DNA of 64,000 nt from the NCBI GenBank assembly GCA_963756115.1, contig CAVWMN010000003.1, positions 248,001 through 312,000 on the forward strand, read 5' to 3'. This stretch comes from JTS-RE37 sp963756115 (lineage in GTDB: Bacteria; Bacteroidota; Bacteroidia; Flavobacteriales; Flavobacteriaceae). Positions within the stretch are counted from its first letter, which is position 1; every line of letters begins with the position of its first letter. The translations under genes and the position numbers were made by a program. The notes under the pieces are model-generated. The model was not told the origin of the DNA and ran no database searches. It saw only the letters and a program-made list of their open reading frames with translations. Of the stretch, positions 9,145 to 18,089 are shown in pieces.

Positions 9145-9255
9145 TATGATGTATAATGCCTTAATTTTAATGTAAAATAGAAATTGCAGCAGTTTGGATA
9201 ATTTCCGCTTCACTTTACATAAAAACCGAAAAGCCGGTAGTTAAAAAACTTAGGT

Positions 9256-10323
9256 TTGCTGATTAAATTTTTTACCAGAAAATTGAACTATAGGCAGGTT
9301 TTATATCATATGGTGTTTTGGGTCGTAATTATGGCCTCTTTCGCCATTTCCGAATGGGGTTATAGTCAGTCTCTGACGGATGCCGTGATATTTGAACTTC
9401 TTTTTCTGCCGGCTAGGTTGGTAGCCGTATATGTCAACTGGTTTGTATTGATACCAAAAATCTTATATAAGAACAAGCTTGGCCGCTACTTCCTCTACTT
9501 GATTTTTATTTTGATCGTTTTGGCCATAGCCCATCGGTACTTCATGTTATATTGGGGATATCCTAAATTTTTTCCACAATGGATGGAAGGTCAGGAAATC
9601 CAAGTGTTCCAATTATCCAGAATTGTCCAAAATGCGCTTATTATCGTTTCTCCGGTTGCATTTACCTCAGGGTTAAAATTATTTATGGATTGGTACAAAC
9701 AACGGAAAGAAACCGAAGCGCTCAGACAAGAAAAAAAGGAAGCCGAACTGAAATTCTTAAAGGCGCAAACGAATCCGCATTTCCTATTCAACTCCCTGAA
9801 CAGTATATATGGGCTGGCGCTGGAAAAATCGGAGAAGACCCCTTCGTTGATTTTGAAGCTATCGGATATATTAAGCTATACACTCTATGAATCGGGCGTG
9901 CCTAAAGTATCGCTTGATAAGGAAGTTAAATTGATAGAAAATATCATTGCCCTTGAAAAGGAACGATTTGAAAAAAGAGTAGAGATAACCTTCGAAAAAA
10001 AAGGGGATTTTGACCAAATAGAAATACCCCCCTTATTACTAGTCCCTTTGGTAGAAAACGCGTTTAAACATGGCGTAAAAAATGAGGTGCATAAAGGATG
10101 GATCAACATATCATTGGTAGTTGAGAAAAGCCAATTGTTCTTTAAAATAGAAAATAGCATTCCCGAACGTACCGACTTCTTAGAAGATGAAAGAGGATTG
10201 GGCCTTAAAAACGTTTCCCGAAGATTGGAACTCATTTATGGGGAAAATCATAGTCTTCAAATCAAAAAAACGAATAACACGTTTTTGGTATCACTAAAAA
10301 TCGAACTCATAAATAAACAATGA
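9256..10323 (+). CDS. LytS-type sensor histidine kinase
   Basis: Four N-terminal membrane helices (residues ~15-150), with the HMVFW motif usual at the start of Bacteroidota LytS relatives, then a short coiled coil and the His_kinase domain: NPHFLFNSLNSIYGL with phospho-accepting His175. The ATPase part follows, with PPLLLVPLVENAFKHGV (N box) and RGLGLKNVSRRLELIYG (G box). It phosphorylates the LytTR regulator encoded next. The start used is TTG at 9256; an ATG at ~9310 would cut the first helix, so the TTG or a nearby start is more likely. The stop overlaps the regulator start by ATGA. Confidence 0.9.
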   Translation: MLIKFFTRKLNYRQVLYHMVFWVVIMASFAISEWGYSQSLTDAVIFELLFLPARLVAVYVNWFVLIPKILYKNKLGRYFLYLIFILIVLAIAHRYFMLYWGYPKFFPQWMEGQEIQVFQLSRIVQNALIIVSPVAFTSGLKLFMDWYKQRKETEALRQEKKEAELKFLKAQTNPHFLFNSLNSIYGLALEKSEKTPSLILKLSDILSYTLYESGVPKVSLDKEVKLIENIIALEKERFEKRVEITFEKKGDFDQIEIPPLLLVPLVENAFKHGVKNEVHKGWINISLVVEKSQLFFKIENSIPERTDFLEDERGLGLKNVSRRLELIYGENHSLQIKKTNNTFLVSLKIELINKQ

Positions 10324-11027
10324 AACTGAAATGCGTAATTGTTGATGATGAGCCCATCGCTCAAAACATTGTTAAGGGTTTTATAGCAGACACACCCAAT
10401 CTAGAATTATTTACTGTTTGTGACAATGCTTTGGAGGCACTGGGCGTATTGGAAAAAAATAAAATAGATATTCTTTTTTTGGATATCGAAATGCCCAAAC
10501 TGAGCGGATTGAGTTTTTTAAAAACATTACCCGACCCACCGGCAACCATTATTACTACGGCCTACAGGGAATTTGCTTTGGAGGGTTTTGAATTGAGTGT
10601 TGTCGATTACTTGCTCAAGCCATTCTCCTTTGAGCGGTTTTTAAAGGCCATCAATAAGGTGAACTTAACGATCAGTTCGGAAAGCGGAACCTTGGAAGCA
10701 AAAAATACGTTGGAGTATACGTACTTTAAAGTTGATAGAAAAAACGTAAAAGTGAGATTCGATGAAATATTTTACATCCAGGGGTTGAGCAATTATGTAA
10801 AAATACATATGGAAAATGACATGCTAGTGGTCTATGAAAAACTATTGGATTTGGAAAAGACCTTGCCCAAAGATGAATTTGTGAGAATTCATAAATCCTT
10901 AATCGTTTCATTGGCCAAAATTAAATCGTATCGTAGTGATTCCATCGAAATAGCCGATAAGGAACTGTCAATAGGAAACACCTATAGAGAACGATTTTTA
11001 TCGACGATCAAAAAAGCAAACCGATGA
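10320..11027 (+). CDS. LytTR-family response regulator
   Basis: Receiver domain at residues 1-~120 with acidic pair D9-D10, phospho-acceptor D55 in FLDIEMP and Lys of YLLKPF, followed by a LytTR DNA-binding domain (FYIQGLSNYVKIHM, LPKDEFVRIHKSLIVSLAKI, IGNTYRERFLSTI). It is the partner of the kinase upstream (4-bp overlap) and its TGA overlaps the ATG of the DUF2911 gene downstream. It probably controls this operon and/or the divergent SMP-30 operon (inference). Confidence 0.93.
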   Translation: MKLKCVIVDDEPIAQNIVKGFIADTPNLELFTVCDNALEALGVLEKNKIDILFLDIEMPKLSGLSFLKTLPDPPATIITTAYREFALEGFELSVVDYLLKPFSFERFLKAINKVNLTISSESGTLEAKNTLEYTYFKVDRKNVKVRFDEIFYIQGLSNYVKIHMENDMLVVYEKLLDLEKTLPKDEFVRIHKSLIVSLAKIKSYRSDSIEIADKELSIGNTYRERFLSTIKKANR

Positions 11028-12089
11028 AAAAGTCATTTTTTTTTCGCCTTTTTTCTCTTGCACTTGATTTCACTGAATGCCCAGTGGGAGTTTAGGGAAA
11101 TAATAAAGCATGACCATATTACCTACCCAAAGACAAGCAAGAAAGGGTCAGTGTCACAAGAAATTGGCATTACCACCATCAAAGTCGATTATCATTGGCC
11201 TGCAGTAAGAAACAGGAATATCTTTGGCGCATTGGTGCCTTACGATCAGATTTGGAGAGCAGGAGCGGAAGAGTCGACTACCATTACCATTATGGATTCC
11301 GTGACTATTGATGGGAATCCAATGGCCCCAGGTAAGTACGGCCTCCACATCATCCCAAAAGAGAATAGCTTTGTGGTCATTTTTTCGAACAACCATACGC
11401 AATGGGGAAGTTTTTTCTATGACAAAGCTGAAGATGTGCTTCGAGTAGAAGTTCCAATAATGGATATCGATTTCACGGAAAACTTACGCTATCAGTTTGA
11501 TTTGACTACTGAAAACAGTGCAGATTTGATTATGAAATGGGCCGATAAAGGTTTGCGTCTTTCTATTGAAGTGAATGAAATCTCGACCACCCTCGCCGTG
11601 ATTCGCGATGAATTAAGAACATTGCCCCGATTTACATGGAGAGGTTCTAGGGAAGCTGCCTTATTCTGTTGGCTTCATGATACCCATCTTAAAGAAGCGT
11701 TAGAATGGATCGATCTATCTATTAGTTACGAAGAACGGTTTGAAAATGTTTTTGTGAAGTCCAGAATCTTGAATGCTATGGGAAAGTTGGAAGAAGCACA
11801 ACGTTATTTGACCAAAGCAAAAATGCTGGGTGGTGCGAACAATATGATTTTTATAGCTCGGGAGGTCATTGGGCATCATAATAGCCCTGAGAAGGCTATC
11901 GAGGTATTGAATGTGGTCTCCCAAAACTACCCTGAAAACTATGAGACCCATTATTACAAAGGAGTTGCTTATGGCTGGCTGGGCAAAATGGAAATAGCAA
12001 AGAGCGAGTTTTTAAAATCTACCAAATTAGCAAGAACCCAAAAGGAAAAAGAGCGGGTTCTATCAAGAATGAATGAGTTTAGGTTTTGA
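11024..12089 (+). CDS. DUF2911 plus TPR protein, frameshifted in a T9 run near its start
   Basis: From ~11058 to 12089 one frame encodes a DUF2911 domain (ITTIKVDYHWPAVRNRNIFG, LVPYDQIWRAGAEEST, APGKYGLHIIPK) and then a helical TPR-like region (residues ~190-340). The natural start is the ATG at 11024, which overlaps the regulator's stop as ATGA, but it is out of frame. With eight rather than nine T at 11036-11044 the frame would join and give a good signal peptide, MKKSFFFAFFLLHLISLNA, cleaved before QW. So the gene is either frameshifted in this strain, phase-variable, or the run has a sequencing error. The TTG at 11058 is a poor substitute start. Confidence 0.82.
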
Positions 12090-12459
12090 AACGGTTCTTC
12101 AATCCCGCGGGTATTGATGTCTTTTTAACCGGCCATTTTTCAAGACGGTTTAGATTTAAGATAGGGTTAGGGAAGTAGGGTCCAATTCTTGGTTTCATTA
12201 AGTAGTATCCGTAATTCACCTTTTATAGCACCACAAATTTTGAACTTATCGAAAATTATAATTAAGAGAAGCGAGCGAAACGAAGTTTCGTGCTGCAAGC
12301 CCCAAATACTTACACAAACTAATCTGCTTGCGAGACAAATCGCACCGATTTGACTCAAATTCTTTCCTTTTTTATAGGGCTTAGGGAGCCTTTTGACTCA
12401 AATCAGTAAAAATTCAAAAATCTTTTCAAGAATAGTATTTGTCGCAAATTTCTGCCATT
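12090..12459. other. Intergenic stretch beside the integrase remnant
   Basis: No convincing gene. A 63-codon minus-strand ORF (12167-12358) is Cys/Leu-rich without features and overlaps an imperfect inverted repeat around GCGAAACGAAGTTTCG (12276-12291). On the minus strand the segment 12420-12460 still reads like fragments of the lost integrase C-terminus. I see no promoter I would defend. Confidence 0.35.
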
Positions 12460-13341
12460 TTATTGGGGTTTCCGCTTCATTTGCCGCAAATATGGGCTTT
12501 CCCAAGGATTTGTTTTAAGTAAGGCACTGGAAATAAGGAACATATAGAAGACGTCGATATAGGCCAATCCCGTAAAACAGCAAAATATGAAAATGTCCCT
12601 TATTCGTTCCAATCTTTGGTTTTGAAATCGGGTATCTATAAGCCGTTGTAGTTCTTCTTCGGTAAGGTATTTTCGCTCCCGTGTTTTCCAACTCGCTTTC
12701 CAGTAAAAGAAAGGGTCTCTGCTAATCCACTGATTGGCATAAGCGATACGTATTATTTTCTTGAGGTTAATGATATATTTTGTTGCCGAATTGTGACCCA
12801 ATTTCTTATTGGATTTTAAAAAAAATTCGAAGCTTGTAATAAACTCGTGCTTTACCCTTTCGAGCGGTAAATCTTTTCGGTTATACTTATAGTGGATAAA
12901 GTGCTTGCAATGTTTTAACGCCGTTTTATATCGTTGTAAAGTGCCCGATGCATATTCAGTTCCCACCAGACTTTCCATTTCATCATTATGATTTTGGAAG
13001 GTTTCCAACAACATCCATTGTTTTTTTCCCTTACCCAAATAAGTATCGGTAATTTGTTGTGCACTCATGGGTTCTCCATTTTTAAGTAGTTCTTCATGAA
13101 TTCGATAACAGCGGTTTCTAACATAATCCAAAAAAGTATTGAATTCGGATACCTGCTTCGTTGTACCCCTTAATTTTCCAGATACTGTGCACCATCGCTT
13201 AATCTCAATCTTTTTTCCCAAGCTAAATTCACTTCGCTGTCCGCCAACCGTTATACGTGCGTACAACGATGCCAGACCATCGTTATCAGATGACCTTTTC
13301 TTTGGGTAAAACAGTATGGATACGGTGCCAAACACGAACAA
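12460..13341 (-). pseudogene. Tyrosine recombinase (integrase), catalytic half lost
   Basis: The 293 residues start with an arm-binding domain (VSILFYPKKRSSDNDGLASLYARITVGG), continue with the SAM-like core-binding domain (SGTLQRYKTALKHCKHFIHY, SATKYIINLKKIIRIAYANQW) and enter the catalytic domain (KYLTEEELQRLI, IFIFCCFTGLAYIDV). There the sequence becomes unrelated and stops, so the HxxR motif and the nucleophilic Tyr are absent; relatives have around 400 residues. It lies next to tRNA-Asp at the end of the island, as expected for the integrase that inserted it, and should now be inactive. Confidence 0.88.
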
Positions 13342-13524
13342 AATTTTACTGGTTCTTCCTTGAAGTTATAAAAAGAAATTCTGCGAAAAAACATCTATAG
13401 ATTTCGTTAACAGTCCAAAAAGGGCATTTTTGCGAATCTTTCAACGCAAAAAAAGAGGCACCGAATTGCTCACCTTTTTTATCGATTTAAATGGATTGTT
13501 TTGGTATGTAAGGAAAATAAAAAA

Positions 13525-13693
13525 GCCCGTAAACTATTAATTTACAGGCTTTTCGCATTAATTTGGATTTCTCCAAGCGTTCTGGACGGGACTTCCTTCG
13601 GCTTTGCCTCAGGATAAACCTCTCGTCCCTTGTATATACCCGGGATAATGGTATAGAAATGAAAAAACCCCCAACTTTCGTTGAAGGCTTTTG
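13525..13693. repeat. tRNA-Asp trailer repeat, proximal copy, with two terminator hairpins
   Basis: Partner of 2499-2694. From the tRNA outward (minus direction) it holds a hairpin with loop GAAA and arms CCTTCAAC/GTTGGGGG followed by T6 (13660-13690). Next comes a short copy of the tRNA 3' end fused to TCCTTCGGCTTTGCCTCAGG (~13580-13610). Last is a second hairpin with arms GCCTGTAAAT/GTTTACGGGC followed by a T run (13519-13553). The hairpins should terminate the tRNA transcript. The stretch 13342-13524 holds nothing I can name. Confidence 0.75.
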
Positions 13694-13767
13694 CGGTCTG
13701 GACGGGACTCGAACCCGCGACCCCCTGCGTGACAGGCAGGTATTCTAACCAACTGAACTACCAGACC
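13694..13767 (-). tRNA. tRNA-Asp (anticodon GTC)
   Basis: A full cloverleaf reads on the minus strand: acceptor GGTCTGG/CCAGACC, D-arm with GTTCAGTTGGTTAGAAT, anticodon stem CCTGC/GCAGG around CTGTCAC (anticodon GTC) and T-arm GCGGGTTCGAGTCCCGT, discriminator G. No CCA is encoded. It is the attachment gene of the adjoining island: its last ~14 nt recur at 2672 and 2556. Confidence 0.96.
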
Positions 13768-13796
13768 AAAATGTAATGAACTTATTAATATCATTA

Positions 13797-13844
13797 GGCA
13801 GGTATACTAACCTCCCGATATCTATCGGGATGAACTACCAGACC
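13797..13844 (-). repeat. 5'-half copy of tRNA-Asp with a palindrome in the D-loop
   Basis: On the minus strand this reads GGTCTGGTAGTTCA, then the palindrome TCCCGATAGATATCGGGA, then GGTTAGTATACCTGCC. Apart from the palindrome this is the first ~30 nt of tRNA-Asp, and the leader AAGTTCATTACATTTT is also duplicated. The real gene follows 77 bp downstream. The copy stops at the anticodon stem, so it cannot be a tRNA. The design matches the tRNA-Leu 5' fragments at 60401-61219. Confidence 0.85.
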
Positions 13845-13883
13845 AAAATGTAATGAACTTTCTCTTATATTTCCAGAGGGCCT

Positions 13884-13921
13884 GCGCCCTCCGTAGCTGC
13901 ACATGCAGCGAAGGAGGGTGC
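13884..13921. repeat. REP-like imperfect palindrome
   Basis: The stretch folds with arms CCCTCC...GGAGGG and an inner stem GCTGC/GCAGC around ACAT. There is no T tract, so a terminator is unlikely. It lies 40 bp past the tRNA-Asp fragment and upstream in position of the DUF58 stop codon, and looks like an interspersed palindromic element. Confidence 0.5.
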
Positions 13922-13977
13922 AAATATACGCTGCTAATTGAATTCCACAAACAATTTATTCCTAAAATACCGGTGTA

Positions 13978-14907
13978 TCACAGAAACTTTTGCCGCTCCA
14001 CCATAAATGTATTGAGAACCCGGGAAAAAGGCATGCGGATATCTACATCCACATATTTAATCTTATACTGTGCGCATTTCATCCTGAGGGTTGCGAGATA
14101 CTCCCCTAAGCCGGCTTCATATGCTTCCCTGATCGTATCGGCATACAAGTCTATATGGTCTCCTGTCTCTACATCCAGGAAGCGTTTGGGGCCATTCTCA
14201 AAATTAAAATGCAATTCAGTCTCCTTGTCGAGCAGATGGAAGAGGACTACGTCGTGTTTGTTATATTTCAAATGCCGGAGTGCTTCAAATAATCGATCAT
14301 CTTCCATAGTGGTCTGGAACATATCCGTAAACAGGAAGATCAGGCTGCGGCGTTTTATCTTTTCAGCAATCTGGTGCAGGTAGGTATAGGTTTCTGTTTG
14401 TTGGGCAGGTTTCGTTTCCTGGCTGATCTCGCTGAGTTTTGCCAGCAACATCTGGTGGTGGCGTTCGCTGCCCTTTTCTGGGGCGTAATACGAATAGTTA
14501 CCCGCATATACACTAAGCCCTACGGCATCCCGTTGCTTTTTGAGCAAATTCATCAGGGAGGCAATGGCCAACACCCCAAAACCAATTTTATTGAGATTGT
14601 CCAGGGAAAGGATTGGGATCTCCGGGTAGTACATGGAAGCCGAATTGTCCAATATCATATGACACCGCAGGTTGGTCTCCTCTTCGTATCGTTTCGTGTA
14701 GAGCTTGTCTGTCCGGGCGTATAATTTCCAGTCGATGTGCTTGGTGCTCTCCCCGGTATTGTAAATCTTATGTTCGGCAAACTCTGCCGAAAAACCATGG
14801 AACGGGCTCTTGTGGATCCCGCTTATAAAACCCTCCACCACCTGGTTGGCCAGGAGTTCAAGGTTTTGAAATAGGGTCGCTTTATGTAATTCCGTCTGCA
14901 GGTTCAT
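13978..14907 (-). CDS. DUF58-domain protein (MoxR/Bat-associated)
   Basis: DUF58 signature segments are visible: an early GISGIHKSPFHGFSAEFAEHKIY, the central DWKLYARTDKLYTKRYEEETN, and a vWA-like MIDAS start LDNSASMYY. There are about 309 residues and no signal peptide, as usual. These proteins sit in aerotolerance-type (Bat) loci with a MoxR AAA ATPase and are thought to act in chaperone-like or envelope functions; no MoxR gene is in this window. This gene marks the return to higher-GC backbone after the island. Confidence 0.9.
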   Translation of the reverse strand: MNLQTELHKATLFQNLELLANQVVEGFISGIHKSPFHGFSAEFAEHKIYNTGESTKHIDWKLYARTDKLYTKRYEEETNLRCHMILDNSASMYYPEIPILSLDNLNKIGFGVLAIASLMNLLKKQRDAVGLSVYAGNYSYYAPEKGSERHHQMLLAKLSEISQETKPAQQTETYTYLHQIAEKIKRRSLIFLFTDMFQTTMEDDRLFEALRHLKYNKHDVVLFHLLDKETELHFNFENGPKRFLDVETGDHIDLYADTIREAYEAGLGEYLATLRMKCAQYKIKYVDVDIRMPFSRVLNTFMVERQKFL

Positions 14908-15020
14908 AAGACTAAGATACGGAAGATCTTATATAAGATTACTATGCTGAATTTCAGCATCCCATCGGAACGCAGCCTATCTGCTGAATTTGAAGAATAT
15001 CCTTATTGGGGTACAGGTAT

Positions 15021-15048
15021 AAAAAAACCCGGTAACAGATACCGGGCT
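15021..15048 (-). terminator. Terminator of trxA
   Basis: Perfect hairpin CCCGGTA/TACCGGG with loop of 5 nt, followed in the minus direction by T7. It lies 24 bp beyond the trxA stop codon. Confidence 0.85.
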
Positions 15049-15071
15049 TTATACTGTAAGGCTACATTTTA

Positions 15072-15389
15072 TTAAAGTGCCGCGTCTATTGCGTCTGTAT
15101 AAACCTTTTTGGGGGAAACCCCAACCTGCCGGTTGACGATTTCGCCATTCTTAAAGACCAAAACGGTAGGGATGTTACGTACCCCATATTTTGCAGCGTA
15201 TTCCTGGTTGGCATCCACATCTACCTTACCAACAACAGCTTTGCCTTCATATTCACTGCTAACCTCGTCAATAATAGGACCAACCATTCGGCAGGGACCA
15301 CACCATGCTGCCCAGAAATCAACCACTACCGGTTTATTGCTTTTTAATACTACCTCGTCAAAGGTAGCATCTGTTATTTCTAATGCCAT
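15072..15389 (-). CDS. trxA: Thioredoxin
   Basis: The 105-residue cytosolic thioredoxin has the active site WAAWCGPC (Cys32/Cys35-equivalent), the cis-Pro region RNIPTVLVF and the GVSPKKVYTDAI tail. It reduces protein disulfides with thioredoxin reductase. The gene is followed by a strong terminator and is probably transcribed alone. Confidence 0.97.
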   Translation of the reverse strand: MALEITDATFDEVVLKSNKPVVVDFWAAWCGPCRMVGPIIDEVSSEYEGKAVVGKVDVDANQEYAAKYGVRNIPTVLVFKNGEIVNRQVGVSPKKVYTDAIDAAL

Positions 15390-15624
15390 ATTGAATGTTT
15401 TTAATAGTTCACAAAGTTAGTTATTTATTTACCGTATTCCTTACTCTCATGACATTCGTTTTGACTATATCCGTATTATCAAAGTTTATATAGCCGGTCT
15501 ATGGGCACCAGAAAAATGATAGAAAAACGCCCCGGATGTTTGGTATCAAGTTTCGTTTTCCGGTACCCGGTGTTTTGAGGAGAATGTGCCAGCTACCATG
15601 AATAGGCTCCTTTATAAAAAAACG

Positions 15625-15653
15625 AAAAACCCGGAATTAGATTCCGGGTTTTA
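15625..15653 (-). terminator. Terminator of the lipocalin-like gene
   Basis: Ten-bp hairpin AACCCGGAAT/ATTCCGGGTT with a 3-nt loop and a T run in the minus direction, 33 bp past the stop codon at 15686. Confidence 0.85.
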
Positions 15654-15685
15654 TTTCCAGCCTGTAATAATCCCCCTTAGGGACG

Positions 15686-16207
15686 TCAGGGATTCAGGGT
15701 ATACGTAAACGTAATCTTTGTCTGATAGGTTTCCCCGTTAACATCTTTCAGGTTGTAGTTACCAGAGAAGGTATAGGCTGTTTTATCTGCATTAAAGTGG
15801 ATCGCCATATTCTGGAGGTTACAGCCACTAACCAGGCTCAAGGTTCCGGTTGCCAGCTTCCAGGTTCCTTCCGAAGTCGTTTTGTTGACGCAACCCGAAG
15901 CCACCATCCCCTGGTTAAAAACATAGGTCCTCCCCTGGTTAAAGGCAAAAACGGCATCTTTCTGGCAATCGGTATACTGAACAAATATATCTTTTATGGG
16001 GTTGTCCGCGTCATCATCTGTAAGGTCTATCTCCTTATCGGATACAATGGCTGTCAAGACCCATTCCCCAACCAGGTCTGGTTCTTCCCCGGTTAGTCCA
16101 CCTGTGTAGTCAGTCGGGCAGTCCAAATTATTGTTATCCGGGAGGCAGCTGATGAACAGAAAATTCAGCATCCCAAAGGCCAGCATAAAAATCATATTTT
16201 GCTTCAT
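15686..16207 (-). CDS. Lipocalin-like (DUF5004-type) lipoprotein
   Basis: Signal peptide with lipobox LFISC (Cys20). The rest is a small beta barrel with the pattern of lipocalin-like Bacteroidota lipoproteins: LVGEWVLTAIVSD near the start, SEGTWKLATGTLSL in the middle and a final KITFTYTL. Cysteines recur in pairs (CPTDY, DCQKD, ASGCVN, SGCNLQ), suggesting disulfides. The ligand is unknown. Monocistronic with its own terminator. Confidence 0.8.
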   Translation of the reverse strand: MKQNMIFMLAFGMLNFLFISCLPDNNNLDCPTDYTGGLTGEEPDLVGEWVLTAIVSDKEIDLTDDDADNPIKDIFVQYTDCQKDAVFAFNQGRTYVFNQGMVASGCVNKTTSEGTWKLATGTLSLVSGCNLQNMAIHFNADKTAYTFSGNYNLKDVNGETYQTKITFTYTLNP

Positions 16208-16342
16208 ATTATTATATTTAAGATTTAATTCTAGATAACAAAAACATCAAAGAGTTGCATCGAAAAACAAAAAATATCTGTACAGATCAATCTAGTTCGC
16301 ACCAACCTCGAAAAACTATTGCTTTTCCCGGCATCTATCCCC

Positions 16343-17314
16343 TTAAAAGTCCTTGTTGTATTTGTTCCTGTAGTCAAAAGGTGTTAAGCCGGTTATCTTC
16401 CTGAATACGTTCCTGAAGGCTTTTGTATCCGTATACCCAACATCGAACATCACTTCACTTATATTTTTGCGCGTGGATTCAAAACTCCTTTTGGCGGCCT
16501 CCACCTTTACCCGTTGCAGGTATTCGATTACCGTATTGTCCGTTGCCTGTTTAAACCTGCGTTCAAAACTCCGACGGCTCATGGCAACTTTCCCTGATAA
16601 TTCATCCACCGTGATCTTTTCCGGATAATTCGCTTCTATATAATGCTGGACCTTCATGATCTCATCATCACAGTGGTCCTTTTGACCATTGAACATCATA
16701 AATGCGGCCTGGCTTTCACGGTCGATATCGATTGCAAAATATTTGGAGGCCAGGATAGCCGTATCCCTGTCTGTATATTTTTCCAGCAGGTATAATAGCA
16801 GGTTCCAATAAGAATTCGCCCCGCCGCTGGAATAGATCCCACTGTCTTCGGTAATTATACCCCCTTCCACTACTTCCACTTCCGGGAAAGTCTCCCTGAA
16901 TTCATTGTAATATGCCCAATGCGTGGAGCAGCGCTTCCCATTCAACAAACCTGTTGATGCCAGTAAAAAGGCTCCCACACAAAGCGATGCTACCTCCGCA
17001 CCGTTTTTATAATGGTCCAGAATCCAGGGGACCGCCTCCTGGTTGCGGGTTACGGCATGTTCCATATTGCCAAAAAGAGCTGGGATCAGCACAAGATCAG
17101 TTGGTGGTGCCTCCGCCAAAACTGCATCCGTATGTACGGAATATAAACCGTTGCTGAAAACAACCTCCCTTGTGAGTCCAACCAGGCTAACCTCAAAGAG
17201 GGGCTCCTCCCCCCTGGCTTGTAAAAACCGGTTGGCTGTTGTAAAAAGATACTGCGGATCGGCAACAGATTCAATCACCGCCGATTCCGGAACTAGGATT
17301 GTAATTTTTTTCAT
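16343..17314 (-). CDS. GlxA-type AraC transcriptional regulator with DJ-1/PfpI domain
   Basis: Residues 1-~190 form a class-I amidotransferase-like DJ-1/PfpI domain (ITILVPESAVIESV, VASLCVGAFLLASTGLLNGK with the elbow Cys, CSTHWAYYNEF). Residues ~215-320 form two AraC helix-turn-helix motifs (ITVDELSGKVAMSRRSFERR, ISEVMFDVGYTDTKAFRNVF). It is divergent from the DoxX-like gene 126 bp away, a likely target. The effector is unknown. Confidence 0.92.
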   Translation of the reverse strand: MKKITILVPESAVIESVADPQYLFTTANRFLQARGEEPLFEVSLVGLTREVVFSNGLYSVHTDAVLAEAPPTDLVLIPALFGNMEHAVTRNQEAVPWILDHYKNGAEVASLCVGAFLLASTGLLNGKRCSTHWAYYNEFRETFPEVEVVEGGIITEDSGIYSSGGANSYWNLLLYLLEKYTDRDTAILASKYFAIDIDRESQAAFMMFNGQKDHCDDEIMKVQHYIEANYPEKITVDELSGKVAMSRRSFERRFKQATDNTVIEYLQRVKVEAAKRSFESTRKNISEVMFDVGYTDTKAFRNVFRKITGLTPFDYRNKYNKDF

Positions 17315-17440
17315 ACACTTAATTCAATAATTTATCTGGCGGGATCAACCCTTGGAAATGCCGTTATCACACCCTCTGGATATATTAAATGTACATGAAC
17401 TTTGTGCTATTCAAAACATCTTGTTTAAATTTTATTCATT

Positions 17441-17824
17441 ATGAAAATAAATAGTGTCATATTCTGGACAGCAACCACTATCATTTTTTTATGGGAAGGG
17501 CTTATGCCTGCTCTTACATCACATACCGACATGGCAAAGGAAGGTATCCGCCATCTGGGCTATCCGCATTATTTTGGAAGTGCCCTGGTTATCTTTAAGG
17601 TCCTGGGGGCATTGACACTTTTAATCCCAGGATTGCCGGTCAAACTCAAAGAATGGACCTATGCGGGCTTCACCTTCAATTTTCTGTTTGCAAGCATCAG
17701 TCATTGGTCAGTGGATGGTCCGGGGCTACCGGCACTATTACCCTTGATCTTTTTAATGCTCCTTGCGGTCTCCTATGTTTCTTATCATAAATTAAACCAA
17801 GCAGCCACTGGGCAGGTAGCCTGA
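17441..17824 (+). CDS. DoxX-like membrane protein
   Basis: The 127 residues form about four helices. A motif GIRHLGYPHYFGSALVIFKVLGAL is typical of the DoxX-like (YphA/DUF-type) family of small inner-membrane proteins. It is divergent from the GlxA-type regulator, which probably controls it (inference). Confidence 0.85.
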   Translation: MKINSVIFWTATTIIFLWEGLMPALTSHTDMAKEGIRHLGYPHYFGSALVIFKVLGALTLLIPGLPVKLKEWTYAGFTFNFLFASISHWSVDGPGLPALLPLIFLMLLAVSYVSYHKLNQAATGQVA

Positions 17825-17898
17825 GCTTACCCGCCACTGATGGTCGCCTGTCCGTATGGCAGCGTGATATCTTTAAAGCGTGATACGCAATTTAGCGG

Positions 17899-18051
17899 AT
17901 GGACGGCATTCCAAAAAGATACGCCTACGTGCCAAAAAAACAAAGTCAAGTCATGGAGATTGTTGCCAGACTCCTTACCTTAACATTGCATAAGGCCCCC
18001 GAAGAACATTACGCACTGGAATTTTTCGGTGACGCTGGTTTTGTAGCCTGA
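17899..18051 (+). CDS. Possible 50-aa protein or gene remnant
   Basis: An ATG at 17899 opens a frame to TGA at 18051 that reads like protein (RYAYVPKKQSQVMEIVARLL, APEEHYALEFFGDAGF). I do not recognise it. It lies between the DoxX-like and VOC genes on the same strand and could be the tail of a decayed gene. Confidence 0.3.
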   Translation: MDGIPKRYAYVPKKQSQVMEIVARLLTLTLHKAPEEHYALEFFGDAGFVA

Positions 18052-18089
18052 TGGGCATACGCAATCATTTTACTATAAAACTTATATAT

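Noticed and set aside
12167..12358. 63-aa minus-strand ORF
   Set aside because: No domain, signal or conserved wording; overlaps an inverted repeat.
2499..13767. Prophage
   Set aside because: No capsid, portal, terminase, tail or lysis gene; only an integrase remnant.
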